Under the pieces are notes generated by a model that was not told where the DNA came from, did not search any database, and saw nothing but the letters and a program-made list of their open reading frames with translations. Positions 30,814 to 45,479 of a stretch of 64,000 nt of DNA are shown here, piece by piece. The DNA is from Methanothrix sp. (GTDB taxonomy: Archaea > Halobacteriota > Methanosarcinia > Methanotrichales > Methanotrichaceae): the NCBI GenBank assembly GCA_026394555.1, contig JAPKXZ010000021.1, positions 1 through 64,000 of the forward strand, given 5' to 3'. Position 1 is the stretch's first letter. Every line of letters starts with the position of its first letter. A program made the translations under genes and the position numbers.

Positions 30814-31208
30814 GTTCTTTATCCTCCTTTACCTTTTTAGCAGCAAAAACTGCAACGACGGCAATGCCGAAGCGATGATATGAGTGCCCAAGCTAAAAGG
30901 TATCATATCCGGCACCATCTCAATCCGTTACAATCTCTCGCCGCGTTCTGTAATGCTTAATAGCTACTTAAAGTTTTTGCGTGACGCATGCAAAGCTACC
31001 CAATTTATAAGGATCTGTAAGCCATTTTAGCATAAAATAAAAGCATTTTTCTGATATGATTTATATTATATAACCAAACTATAATTGTGCAATTCCATTC
31101 ATTAAGACCCCTATCAATCCCATTGCTTTACCGACAAAGCCCGGGCTTAATTCCAGCCATCGCGATAATCGTGTTGAATATCCTTGAGATAAGATTTTTT
31201 ATCTCGTT

Positions 31209-31728
31209 GGGGTACAGGGGTAGAGAAGACCCCAGACTTCAGGCTGGGGATGAATCGTACCCCGGTCATGATTACTTTCGCTGCGCACTAATTGACTTAA
31301 TATAGCATGGAACGACCCTATTAAGTTAATATGAAAACGGCCTACAAGTTCCGGCTATACCCAAACAGGCAACAAGAAGCACAATTGGCCTTAACGCTGG
31401 ATACCTGCAGGCATCTTTGGAATAAAGCACTTGCGGATCGCAAAAATGCCTGGGAACGCGAAGGCATAACCAGATCTTACGAAGATCAGGCCGCTTTGCT
31501 GGTCTTTGAGAAACGGTCCAATCTCAACCTCAATGCCGTCCATTCTCAGGTCGAACAGGATGTCTTGAGGAGGCTTCAGAAATTCTCAATGCAAGCATGG
31601 GAATCAGAACCCTCGGACTGAGTGGGATAGCCTGTGGAGAACCGACCTATGGCTTTGGCCTATGCCCAAAGTAAGCGCCGGTTCGTCGAAGCAGGAAGCC
31701 CCATCCTTTAGGGTGGGGAGGAAGTCAC
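31209..31728 (+). mobile_element. Decayed non-autonomous IS200/IS605-type (IS605 OrfB/TnpB) element
   Basis: LE hairpin CCCCAG-N8-CTGGGG (31230-31249); tnpB N-terminus; C-terminal remnant GIRTLGLSGIACGEPTYGFG and KQEAPSF; RE hairpin CCCCATCC-TTTA-GGGTGGGG (31699-31718) then AGGAAGTCAC. Confidence 0.85.
31331..31680 (+). pseudogene. tnpB: tnpB pseudogene: N-terminal ~80 aa joined to an out-of-frame C-terminus
   Basis: MKTAYKFRLYPNRQQEAQLALTLDTCRHLWNKAL is the canonical TnpB N-terminus; catalytic core missing. Confidence 0.88.
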
Positions 31729-31767
31729 GGAAAAACTTAAATCAACCGCCATATTTGGCACTCTGGA

Positions 31768-34038
31768 ATGCATCTCATAATAGCAGAGAAGCACGATGCC
31801 GCCAAGAGGATTGCAGAGATCCTGGCCGGCAGCAAGCCCAGCTCCGAACGAGTGGCAGGCGTAGATACCTATTGCTTTGACGACAAGGTGGTCATGGGCC
31901 TTTCCGGCCACATCGTGGGTGTAGACTATCCACCCGGATACAACAATTGGCAGAAGGTGGATTGCAAAGAACTGATCAGAGCTGAGATCGTGGTTCGTCC
32001 CATCCAGGAGAAGATCATCGCGGCGCTGCGTTCCTTGGGAAAGCGGGCCGATCGCATCACCATTGCCACGGATTACGATCGCGAAGGAGAGTTGATCGGA
32101 GTTGAGGCATTAAAGATCGTTAAAGATGTAAATCCCGGCCTTTATGCCGATCGCGTCCGGTACAGTGCTATTGTCAAAGAGGAGATACTAAAGGCCTTTA
32201 AAGACTCGGGAAAGGTGGATTTTGACCTGGCAGCCTCAGGCGAGGCCAGGCAGATCATAGATTTAGTCTGGGGCGCGGCCTTGACCAGATATATATCCCT
32301 GACCTCTGGGCGACTGGGCAAGGAGTTTCTCTCCGTAGGCCGGGTACAATCTCCCACCCTGGCCCTCATTGTCGATAGAGAGCGAGAGATTCAGGCATTC
32401 GTGCCCAAGGCTTACTGGGAGATCTTTGCCGATCTGGAGAAAGAGCTTCGCGTGCAGCATGCCGAGGGGCGCATCTGGGAGAAGGCCGAGGTTGACAAGA
32501 TAATAGCTCGGCTTGCGCCCATTGGCATAATCAAGTCCATCGAGACAAAACCGCGCATTGACAAGCCGCCTACTCCCTTTGACACCACGAGCTTCATCTC
32601 CGCCGCCAGCGGTATAGGCTTTTCCGCTGCCAATGCCATGCGTCTGGCCGAATGGCTCTACATCAATGGCTTCATCTCTTATCCCAGAACGGATAATACC
32701 GTTTATCCGCCATCTATTGACCTGGTGGCCCTAACCCGGCTCTTCCTGAAAGGCGCTTTTTCCGAGGAGGCAGCGCGCCTACTCAAGGGAAAGATGCAAC
32801 CCACGCGCGGCAAGAGGTCCACAACCGACCATCCGCCTATCTATCCTACCGTCCCCGCAACCAAGGACGATCTGAAGGACGATCAATGGCGCATTTATGA
32901 GCTGGTAGTGCGTCGCTTCTTCGCCACCTTAGCCGAGGAGTGTGTCTGGGATGCCACCAGCCTCAAGGTGGACATTGGACCCGAACCCTTCCGGGCCAAT
33001 GGTGCGCGCCTCGTGGAAGCGGGCTGGAGATACTATTATCCTTACAGCAAAGCGGAAGAGCATATCTTGCCAAAGCTTAAGGAAGGAGAGCGCCTGGCGG
33101 TCTTAGGTCACAGCGTGGATGCTAAAGAAACCCAGCCACCAGCTCGCTTCGGTCAAGGCAAGCTCATCAAGGTCATGGATGATCTGGGGCTGGGAACGAA
33201 GTCCACAAGGCACGATATCATCAGCAAACTCTATGCGCGAGCTTACGTGCAGGGCAATCCCATGCGGCCCACCAATACCGCTTATGCTGTGGTGGACACG
33301 CTGCAAAAATATGCACCCACCATTACCAAGCCGGAGATGACCCAGACTCTAGAGAACGATATGACCCTCATCTCAGAGCGAAATATCAAGGAGGACGAGG
33401 TCATCGAGAAGTCGCGGGTCATGCTCACATCGGTCTTCGATGAGCTAACCTCAAACCAGGATGGCATCAGTCAATCGCTCAAGGATGGCCTGCGTACCGA
33501 CAAGATCGTGGGCACCTGTGAAAAGTGCAAATCCGATCTCATAATTCGGCGCGGCCACAAGGGCACCCGGTTCATCGGCTGCTCCGGCTACCCGGAATGC
33601 CGGTTTACTCTGCCCCTACCCCGGTTTGGAACGTTGATTGTAACCGACAAGATTTGTGATGTGCATGGCATGTTCCATACCCGGATTATCAACAAGGGCA
33701 AGAGGCCCTGGGATCTGGGTTGCCCGCACTGCAACTTCCTGGAGTGGCAGGCCAAGAAAGCTCAGGAAAAGGCAGATCCTGCGAAGACAGGAGAAGACGC
33801 GAAACCGAAGGCCAAGAAAGCGACGGGTGCGGCAAAGAAAAAGGCAATTTTGGCAAAGGGCGACGGCCTGGTGGATGTGCCGGGAATAGGACCCAAGACC
33901 CTGGAGAAGCTGGCCGCGGCAGGAATTAAAACGGCTGCGGATCTGGCAGGGGCAAAGGCCGGCAGCCTGGCGAAGATGACAGGCATCAGCGCCAAGAAGA
34001 TCGTGGCCTGGCAAGAAGCCGCCGGCGCCATGAGCTAA
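31768..34038 (+). CDS. topA: DNA topoisomerase I, type IA, with C-terminal Zn finger and HhH
   Basis: MHLIIAEKHDAAKRIAEIL; DYDREGELIG; SYPRTDNTVYP; CEKCKSDLIIRRGHKGTRFIGCSGYPEC. Confidence 0.95.
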   Translation: MHLIIAEKHDAAKRIAEILAGSKPSSERVAGVDTYCFDDKVVMGLSGHIVGVDYPPGYNNWQKVDCKELIRAEIVVRPIQEKIIAALRSLGKRADRITIATDYDREGELIGVEALKIVKDVNPGLYADRVRYSAIVKEEILKAFKDSGKVDFDLAASGEARQIIDLVWGAALTRYISLTSGRLGKEFLSVGRVQSPTLALIVDREREIQAFVPKAYWEIFADLEKELRVQHAEGRIWEKAEVDKIIARLAPIGIIKSIETKPRIDKPPTPFDTTSFISAASGIGFSAANAMRLAEWLYINGFISYPRTDNTVYPPSIDLVALTRLFLKGAFSEEAARLLKGKMQPTRGKRSTTDHPPIYPTVPATKDDLKDDQWRIYELVVRRFFATLAEECVWDATSLKVDIGPEPFRANGARLVEAGWRYYYPYSKAEEHILPKLKEGERLAVLGHSVDAKETQPPARFGQGKLIKVMDDLGLGTKSTRHDIISKLYARAYVQGNPMRPTNTAYAVVDTLQKYAPTITKPEMTQTLENDMTLISERNIKEDEVIEKSRVMLTSVFDELTSNQDGISQSLKDGLRTDKIVGTCEKCKSDLIIRRGHKGTRFIGCSGYPECRFTLPLPRFGTLIVTDKICDVHGMFHTRIINKGKRPWDLGCPHCNFLEWQAKKAQEKADPAKTGEDAKPKAKKATGAAKKKAILAKGDGLVDVPGIGPKTLEKLAAAGIKTAADLAGAKAGSLAKMTGISAKKIVAWQEAAGAMS

Positions 34039-34102
34039 ATTCTTTCTCCAGAAAAAATTAAGGGGAAACATCCATCTACTTACAATCGTTACAATATTAC
34101 TC

Positions 34103-34288
34103 ATGCTTGCTGTTAAACGCATTCCTGTGACTGAGGCCGTGTGGGTTGAGCTGTCTGACCTCAAGACGGCAGGACAGACCTATTCCCAGCTCCTGGAAGA
34201 GATGATCGAAGATAGGAAAAAGGCTCGTTTTTTCCGAGATATGGAACGAATTGAGGAAGAAGGCGAATTTGTGGAGTTCCCGTGGTGA
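34103..34288 (+). CDS. Putative antitoxin of a TA pair
   Basis: Small acidic 61-aa ORF overlapping the RelE-like ORF by 7 nt. Confidence 0.7.
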   Translation: MLAVKRIPVTEAVWVELSDLKTAGQTYSQLLEEMIEDRKKARFFRDMERIEEEGEFVEFPW

Positions 34289-34530
34289 CCTACCATCTGG
34301 TCATCGGGAAGAAAGCTTTGGAGTTCATCAGCGCATTGCCCTCAAAAAGCAAGAGGATAGTGATCGAAAAATGCAAAACACTTGCAGACGATCTATTCCC
34401 TGGCCAGGGTGACAAAGAACTAATTCACCGAAAAGACCATAAAGACATCTATCGGCTGCATATCTCAAGATCCTACACCGCTTTTTACAAGATAAATAAA
34501 TTGATTTTATTAAATTATTATTTAACTTGA
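34282..34530 (+). CDS. RelE/ParE-family toxin, possibly C-terminally truncated
   Basis: FISALPSKSKRIVIEKCKTLADD...KELIHRKDHKDIYRLHISRSYTAFYKI; usual C-terminal H-x(n)-Y end is absent. Confidence 0.72.
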   Translation: MVTYHLVIGKKALEFISALPSKSKRIVIEKCKTLADDLFPGQGDKELIHRKDHKDIYRLHISRSYTAFYKINKLILLNYYLT

Positions 34531-34583
34531 TGGATTCGACGCATATTTAAACTATATTATTCAAATTAATACAAATTACTATA

Positions 34584-35159
34584 ATTGCCGCGGAGTTTAG
34601 GCCCTATCGCACCAAGTACGACAAGCTTAACATTCGCGGGTCCTCCATCCACGACCTGTCTTACGACGACACAGCTTATTACCTGTTGATCGAGAACTTC
34701 AAAAAACTGGGCTTTACCGACGATGCCGGCGAATGCTACTACTCCTATCGCTGCAAACATATGTGGGAGCTGCTCCGCCAGGGCAAATTCGATAGCTGGT
34801 TCTTCGACCTCCTGGCCTGGGCCACCAACGGCTACGGCCTGCGTCCGGTGAGGCCCCTGGGATGGTCTGTGCTCTTCATCCTGCTGGGGGGCACATTCTT
34901 CTTCGTCACCAAGAGCATCAACAGATCAAAATGTCCGGAGCCGTCCGGAAGAAGACGGCGCGCCATTCGCGGCAAAGATAGCTCGCCGCGAGAAGGCGAG
35001 GTCTCTTTCTGGGAGGACCTCTTGCTCAGCGCCATCATCTCCTCCGTGCCCCAGGAGTTCAGCCCACTGGGCAGATCGAGATACGTGGTCGTGATTCTCA
35101 GGCTGCTGGGATGGATCTTCTTCGTGCTGTTCCTTACATCTCTGGGCAAAATAGCTTAG
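34584..35159 (+). pseudogene. C-terminal fragment of a channel-like membrane protein
   Basis: Open frame before ATG 34686 (FRPYRTKYDKLNIRGSSIHDLSYDDTAYYLL) has no start; C-terminal two-TM region. Confidence 0.5.
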
Positions 35160-35213
35160 AGCCGCGGCAGAGCCATCTGTCCATTTTCATTTTATAAGCT
35201 TCTGATAGTATTA

Positions 35214-35322
35214 ACCGCAGAGACGCAGAGTTCGCAGAGACGTGAAACTTACCTTATTACCAGCAATCGAGTAATAGTCGTCTCAGTTCGTTCGTCCTCC
35301 GCGCGCTCTGCGACTCTGTGGT
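35214..35322. repeat. Imperfect inverted repeat of the ACCACAGAG type (ACCGCAGAGACGCAGAG ... CTCTGCGACTCTGTGGT)
   Basis: Read directly; similar to 60433-60577. Confidence 0.75.
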
Positions 35323-35420
35323 ATGATTTGGTAAACCCCAGGTATAATCATCATCTCCGTAATTCAATCAATTTTGTGCTTGAGGTCATGAGAGAAGGAC
35401 AATTCTTGCCATGCATCCGG

Positions 35421-38243
<2,823 letters not shown>

Positions 38244-38418
38244 TTAGATCTTCCGTCCATTTTCCGACCATAATACAATAGATTATGATATACTTTAATC
38301 TGATGGATTTATTGATCGGTATTCTATTAGTTATTTCTACGGCCTCACGACGCAAACTTAGGTGATTTTCTTAAAAAATAGCGAAGATTATTTACCTTTA
38401 TTCCTCAATCGGTCTGCC

Positions 38419-39363
38419 ATGAGATATCTTATGCTTTTGGCGCTGACCCTGCTGCTCTGCTGCTCTGCAGCTCTCGGCCAGACTAACAACACCACTTTAG
38501 ATGATTTAATGACCTGTGCATTGCAGTCTCTGGTGGTCGATTCTTCTGCCAATCTCGGGTCCTACCGCTTTTCCCTGGAGATGGAGCAGAAAGTAGATCT
38601 GATCAACCTTACCTCGGGTGATGCCCAGAAACTCCACACGCGCTCTTTCGGCTACGGCATGGCCAACATGACCGATCGTGCTCTAAAGCTGTCCATGGCC
38701 TCCCTCTCCTACGCAAAGGGCGATGAGGATAACACCAGCGCCATTGCGCTGGAAGAGTATCTTATCAACGACACCCTCTACCTCAAGGTCGATGGAAACT
38801 GGACGGTCATGAAGATGCCCGACGTGGCTAATGCCTGGTCAAGGCAGAACACAATGACCCAGCAGCTTGAAATCTTCAATCAGTCTCGCCTCACCCTGAT
38901 CGGCTCGGAGAAGGTGGAGGGAGTGGACTGCTACATGGTTCGGGCGGAGATGGATCTGAGCAAAGTGGCCAATCAGCTCGCCGGAGATGTGCCTTCTCTT
39001 GTGCCCATGCAGAGCATGAACTACACTGAACTCTTCCGCAATATGAGACTGGACGTTCACTATTGGATCACCAAAGATACTCACCTTCTCAAGAAGACGG
39101 ATGTAACGGAGGTCTTCACAGTGACCCCGCAGTCTTTGGGCCTGCCTGCAAACGAGTCAATGGAGATGCAAATAAATTCTGAGGTATCCATACTCTTCGA
39201 GGACTTTAATGAAAGCGTGAATGTCAAGCTTCCGGCTGAGGCAATGAAGGCCCAGTCCTTTCCATCGGGTTTAATGGTCTCCAGAGAAGCAGTTCCCGTT
39301 GTGCCAGCGAGCAATGAGACGATGACTAAAAATAATACCACTCAGGCCGCCGCGACTGCCTGA
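38419..39363 (+). CDS. Secreted hypothetical protein (LolA-like/DUF-type)
   Basis: Signal peptide MRYLMLLALTLLLCCSAALG; within track ORF 38362..39363. Confidence 0.7.
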   Translation: MRYLMLLALTLLLCCSAALGQTNNTTLDDLMTCALQSLVVDSSANLGSYRFSLEMEQKVDLINLTSGDAQKLHTRSFGYGMANMTDRALKLSMASLSYAKGDEDNTSAIALEEYLINDTLYLKVDGNWTVMKMPDVANAWSRQNTMTQQLEIFNQSRLTLIGSEKVEGVDCYMVRAEMDLSKVANQLAGDVPSLVPMQSMNYTELFRNMRLDVHYWITKDTHLLKKTDVTEVFTVTPQSLGLPANESMEMQINSEVSILFEDFNESVNVKLPAEAMKAQSFPSGLMVSREAVPVVPASNETMTKNNTTQAAATA

Positions 39364-39375
39364 GTGGTATTATTT
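39330..39375. terminator. 18-bp perfect hairpin (AAATAATACCACTCAGGC ... GCCTGAGTGGTATTATTT) containing stop codon TGA 39361-39363
   Basis: Read directly; between convergent genes. Confidence 0.9.
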
Positions 39376-39378
39376 AAT

Positions 39379-40855
<1,477 letters not shown>

Positions 40856-40858
40856 GTA

Positions 40859-41779
40859 TTAATTGCCTTCCACTATTCGTTTGCGTGCTATTTCAACATA
40901 TTCCGGTTTTAATTCAATGCCAACAAATCTTCGATTTAGCTCAAGACATACAACTCCAACTGTGCCGGAACCGAAAAATGGGTCCAGCACAATGTCATTT
41001 TCATTTGCGCTTGCCAGGATACATGGCCTTACCAGTTCCTTGGGAAATGATGCAAAGTGCGCATAATGGTAGGGTTCAGTATTTATGGACCAAACGGTGC
41101 GACGGTTGCGAAAGCCGTTCTTGGACTTGGAAGGTTCAACAAGCTCATCGTAAACATAATTGTATTTCTCAGATTTGGAGAGGAGAAACATATACTCATG
41201 GCAGCGCGTGGGCCGGTCTTTGACGGATTCCGGTTGGCAGTTCGGCTTATGCCAGATGATATCCGAGCGCAAATACCATCCATCTGATTGCAGGGCAAAA
41301 GCCAGTCTCCAGGGGATGCCGATCAGATCTTTGGGTTTCAATCCCTGGGGGGTCGGGGGCCGGTAGCTCATAGCCCTTGCAGGATTCTTCCGGTCTGCGT
41401 CTCGCCAGGCGCGGTTGCCGCTGGTGTATGAATCACCAATATTGAGCCATAAAGTACCGTCTTGTGTAAGAGTGCGTTTGACTTCTCTGAATACTCGCAC
41501 TAAATTTTCTATATAATCCAGCATCTCTGGTTCTGCGCCGATTTGATGAGGATCTCCATAGTCTCTGAGGCCCCAATAAGGTGGACTTGTAACGCAACAT
41601 TTAAAATAATTTTCTTTAAATTTCATGAGGTTTTCTAATGCATCGCCCCGTATGATCAATGAATCAAAATCTTGATTGGAATAATTTGAGGTTAGGGTTA
41701 CCTTCTGTGATGCGGGAAACCTTGGGCCGATGCGGGGCATTGATTTTATGCATACGTCGTCTTCTATTATTTGGCACAT
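40859..41779 (-). CDS. DNA N4-cytosine (or N6-adenine) methyltransferase, SPPY type
   Basis: CCVTSPPYWGLRDYGDP; C-terminal VLDPFFGSGTVGVV. Confidence 0.92.
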   Translation of the reverse strand: MCQIIEDDVCIKSMPRIGPRFPASQKVTLTSNYSNQDFDSLIIRGDALENLMKFKENYFKCCVTSPPYWGLRDYGDPHQIGAEPEMLDYIENLVRVFREVKRTLTQDGTLWLNIGDSYTSGNRAWRDADRKNPARAMSYRPPTPQGLKPKDLIGIPWRLAFALQSDGWYLRSDIIWHKPNCQPESVKDRPTRCHEYMFLLSKSEKYNYVYDELVEPSKSKNGFRNRRTVWSINTEPYHYAHFASFPKELVRPCILASANENDIVLDPFFGSGTVGVVCLELNRRFVGIELKPEYVEIARKRIVEGN

Positions 41780-42032
41780 ATCTGATCTGTTGCAATCCTC
41801 TGGTATCGTGGCATTAGGTGTAATGGTTTATGAAAGTTCTTAGGCTTATCGGTCTGCTCGCAGCGCAAAACCAGCTAACGCTAAGGTAGCTTCAACCGAC
41901 ACAGTTATTAAGGGGTAATTGGTTTGCTGATGGCTCGTGGCCTGGGGCGGCTTTTTGTTACAATCTCCCTCCTTTACCTTTTGCAGCCTCGGGCCCTTTC
42001 CTCCTTTCCATCCAATGGCAGTTCTTTGCAGA

Positions 42033-43667
42033 TCAATTTGTCGGATGAGGCTGGCAAAGCTCCTCAATCATTTCTGCCTGCGCGATCACTTTTGCAAAGT
42101 TGGTTGCCGACCTTCCCCAGGCAGTCGCCTTTGCAGAACCATTTCTCTCCAGCACGGCCAGGTCAAGCCACCAAATCGCTTCCCAGTAATTGTTTTCCGC
42201 CTCCGCCCATAAATTTGCGGCCTTTTCCGGCGGCTGCTTTCCCATCCCCTGGACCGTCATCCACATGACCGCCGATGCATCCTCTTTGAGGTCAAATACG
42301 AGGTCTTCCGGCCTTTTTCCTAAGGTAAAGTTGACATAAGTTCCTGTCTGGCCGCTGGCCAGAGTGCCCCAGTAGGGCATGTTGGGATTTCCCGTGCAGA
42401 TGGAGACTTTATGATCGCTGGGAATGGCTATTGCCGAATAAAGGGTAGCAACATCAGGGCGGAAGCGGTTGATGGTATTGGTGCTCCAGGGATCGTCAAG
42501 ATGCCATTGTTTCCCATCCCACCAATCGGTTAACGAGAAAGCCTGCACGGCTGTTGTATAGTTGAATCTGCCCTGCTGGTCGGCGATCATCTTCTCGGCG
42601 GTGATGTATCGATAATAGCTGGAGGGGTAGTACTTTTGTGGGTCCCAAATCGGTTGAGAGGGTTTCATATTGGGATTGAGATAATGGTTGGTCACCACCA
42701 GATAATCCGACTCATTGTTGTCCCCGGCTCGGCGCAGGGCATATCTGGCCCGGGTGGCCTCCAGAACCGTGGCGTTGCCCCCGGCATCAAGTAGGAGGTG
42801 GTTAAGTCCGAACATGCGGGTCGAGTTGATGAGGAAACTTTCCGCCTGGGGGGCGGTGTCGCAGGTCATGGCCACGTAGGGCAGCTCCAAAAAGCCGGTA
42901 ATGCCGGGGCCATTGTCGCCGGGACCCTTCTGTGGCGCTGCTGCCATGATGTATATCAATCCCTTATCGTTGAAGGCAGAGTTGCTTCCTGTTCGCCCTG
43001 CCCCGGAGGGAATGATGCAGGAATTACCTGAATTTGGATATAGAGCCAGGAGCACCGGGTAGGAGTTAGAGGGCAGATGATAGTAATCAAAATTTGTCCC
43101 CGCGATCATACCTCTGCCGGTGGCGTTGCCGAAGGCGGCTATGGCCGTGCAATGATCGGGAGGCTCCGGACCCTGCCGTCCGCCCCAGTAGAGCATCACC
43201 ACCGGGTCATCCGGGCCGAACTGCAAACCCTGATCGTTCATGGCATCGGCCATACCACGGAAGAATAAGCCAAAATTAAATTGGGGCAGTTCTCTTGTGA
43301 TATATTGCCGGTATTCCTGGCAGGTCTGCAGGATCTCTGGCGATGAGTTCTTTGAGAGAGCACTGGCCCAGGCAGCGTCCCGCACGATTGCAATGTAATC
43401 TTTGGCCTGAAGGGCATACTGATATCCCATCTCATAGGGGTCTCCCTGCAGCACGACAATAGGCATTATGCCCGGTGGGGGGATATAAGATTTTGATGAT
43501 ATGCACACGGATGGATCAGAATTAGTGGGAATTATCTTTTCCATATTTTCTGCATTTGCGAATCCTGGCAAAGAACAGGAAACGAAGATACAGAGCAGGA
43601 CAAGAGCTGATTGAAGGGAGCATTTCCGGGAATTTTGTCTGTACATACTACGAGGTAACGTCTGCAT
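42033..43667 (-). CDS. Secreted C45-like (acyl-CoA:6-APA acyltransferase-like, Ntn) peptidase
   Basis: Signal peptide; DHCTAIAAFGNATGRGMIAGTNFDYY; ALQAKDYI, LLDAGGNATVLEAT. Confidence 0.75.
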   Translation of the reverse strand: MQTLPRSMYRQNSRKCSLQSALVLLCIFVSCSLPGFANAENMEKIIPTNSDPSVCISSKSYIPPPGIMPIVVLQGDPYEMGYQYALQAKDYIAIVRDAAWASALSKNSSPEILQTCQEYRQYITRELPQFNFGLFFRGMADAMNDQGLQFGPDDPVVMLYWGGRQGPEPPDHCTAIAAFGNATGRGMIAGTNFDYYHLPSNSYPVLLALYPNSGNSCIIPSGAGRTGSNSAFNDKGLIYIMAAAPQKGPGDNGPGITGFLELPYVAMTCDTAPQAESFLINSTRMFGLNHLLLDAGGNATVLEATRARYALRRAGDNNESDYLVVTNHYLNPNMKPSQPIWDPQKYYPSSYYRYITAEKMIADQQGRFNYTTAVQAFSLTDWWDGKQWHLDDPWSTNTINRFRPDVATLYSAIAIPSDHKVSICTGNPNMPYWGTLASGQTGTYVNFTLGKRPEDLVFDLKEDASAVMWMTVQGMGKQPPEKAANLWAEAENNYWEAIWWLDLAVLERNGSAKATAWGRSATNFAKVIAQAEMIEELCQPHPTN

Positions 43668-43727
43668 TCAATAAAATTCTTTTGAGTGACGATCGCTCTT
43701 GGCACCGCCTTCTCTTGTATTCATAGC

Positions 43728-45479
43728 TCATCCGCAGTACTTGCACCCCGGCACCGTTTCTCCGTGCCCCTGGTAGAGTACTTGACTGCGGCTGCCATAG
43801 CGAAATACCGTCACGCCCTTGCACCCCAGGTCGTAAGCCAGATTGTACACATTCAACACATCGTCCACCGTGGCGCTTTCGGGCAGGTTGACCGTCTTGG
43901 AGACGGCGTTGTCCGTGTATTTCTGGAAGGCGGCCTGGATGCGCACATGCTGCTCGGCAGGGATGTCCAGAGCCGTGACGAAGAGCTCTTTCAGATCCTG
44001 GGGTAAGCCCGCCATATCCGCAGCCGAGCCCTTTCTGGCCAGCTCCGCTTTCAGCTCAGGAGTGTAGATGCCGCGCGCCACTGCTGCGTCCTCAAAGAGG
44101 GACGAGACCTCCAAAAGCCGCGCGCCCTCCAGCACCCGGCGCACAAAGGCCAGAGCAAAGAGGGGCTCAATGCCGCTGGAGGTCCCCGCGATGATGCTGA
44201 TGGTGCCCGTGGGCGCAATGGTGGTCACGGTTGCATTTCTCATGGCGCTCCAGCTCTTGAGCCGGGACTCTTCGAAAAGGGGAAAGGAGCCGCGCTCTTC
44301 GCCCAGGCGGGCTGACGCCTCGCGCGCTGCCTGGGTGATAAATTTCATGACCACTTCTGCCAGGCGCACGGATTCCTGAGAGTTGTAGGAGATATTCATC
44401 AAAATCAGCATCTCGGCAAAGCCCATCACCCCCAGACCGATCTTTCGCGACTGCAAGGTGGTCTCTTCGATTTGCTGCAAAGGATAGCAGTTCATATCGA
44501 TGACATCGTCCAGGAAGCGCACGGCCAATGAGACCAGCTCCATAAGTCGTTCCCAGTTCATCTCACCCCTCACCACCAGCTTGGCGAGATTGATGGACCC
44601 CAGATTGCAGGACTCGAAAGGCAGCAAGGGCTGCTCGCCGCAGGGATTGGTGCTCTCAATAAGGCCTGGCAGAGGGTGAGCGGCATTGATGCGATCGATG
44701 AAGATCATGCCCGGATCGCCACCTTGCCAGGCAGAGTTAGCGATGCAGTCCATTGTCTTTGCGGCATTGATCCGGCCTGTGGCCTGCTCTGTTCGCGGAT
44801 TGATCAGCTCGATCTCTCCGCCCTGCCGCGCCCTGCGCATGAATTCATCCGTTGCCGCCACCGAGATGTTGAAGTTCTCCAAGAACCCCGGCTTTTCCTT
44901 AGCCTGGATGAACTCCAGAATGTCAGGGTGATCGACGCGTAGCGTAGCCATGTTGGCGCCCCGGCGGCGGCCTCCCTGCTTGATCACATCCGTGGCCGTG
45001 TCGAAGATGCGCATGAAGGATACCGGGCCGCTGGCCACGCCGCCCGTCGCGCGCACCACATCATTTTTAGGCCGCAGCCGGGAGAAGGAGAAGCCCGTGC
45101 CTCCTCCACTCTGGTGGATGAGGGCCATGCACTTCAGAGCCTCGAAGATACCGGCGAGAGAGTCCACTACGGGCAGGACGAAGCAGGCGGACAACTGCCC
45201 CTGCGGCAGGCCGGCGTTCATGAGCGTGGGGGAGTTAGGCAGAAATTCCATCCTTTGCATCATCGTTAAAAATTTTCTGCGGAAAATTTTTTCATTGCCT
45301 CCCTGCTTTATCTCAGCTTGCGAGACATGAGCGGCCACACGCAGGAACATCTCTCCCGGCGTCTCCATTACCAGGCCGCGCTCGTCGCGACATAGATATC
45401 TCTTCTTGAGAACTTCGGCGGCGTTGGCAGACAGATTCTGGCTAGCAATGACTGCTGCAATCTTCTCCTCTTTTATCAT
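43728..45479 (-). CDS. Adenosylcobalamin-dependent (class II) ribonucleotide reductase
   Basis: [11 protein letters not shown]...[34 protein letters not shown]-term GCKYCG. Confidence 0.93.
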   Translation of the reverse strand: MIKEEKIAAVIASQNLSANAAEVLKKRYLCRDERGLVMETPGEMFLRVAAHVSQAEIKQGGNEKIFRRKFLTMMQRMEFLPNSPTLMNAGLPQGQLSACFVLPVVDSLAGIFEALKCMALIHQSGGGTGFSFSRLRPKNDVVRATGGVASGPVSFMRIFDTATDVIKQGGRRRGANMATLRVDHPDILEFIQAKEKPGFLENFNISVAATDEFMRRARQGGEIELINPRTEQATGRINAAKTMDCIANSAWQGGDPGMIFIDRINAAHPLPGLIESTNPCGEQPLLPFESCNLGSINLAKLVVRGEMNWERLMELVSLAVRFLDDVIDMNCYPLQQIEETTLQSRKIGLGVMGFAEMLILMNISYNSQESVRLAEVVMKFITQAAREASARLGEERGSFPLFEESRLKSWSAMRNATVTTIAPTGTISIIAGTSSGIEPLFALAFVRRVLEGARLLEVSSLFEDAAVARGIYTPELKAELARKGSAADMAGLPQDLKELFVTALDIPAEQHVRIQAAFQKYTDNAVSKTVNLPESATVDDVLNVYNLAYDLGCKGVTVFRYGSRSQVLYQGHGETVPGCKYCG

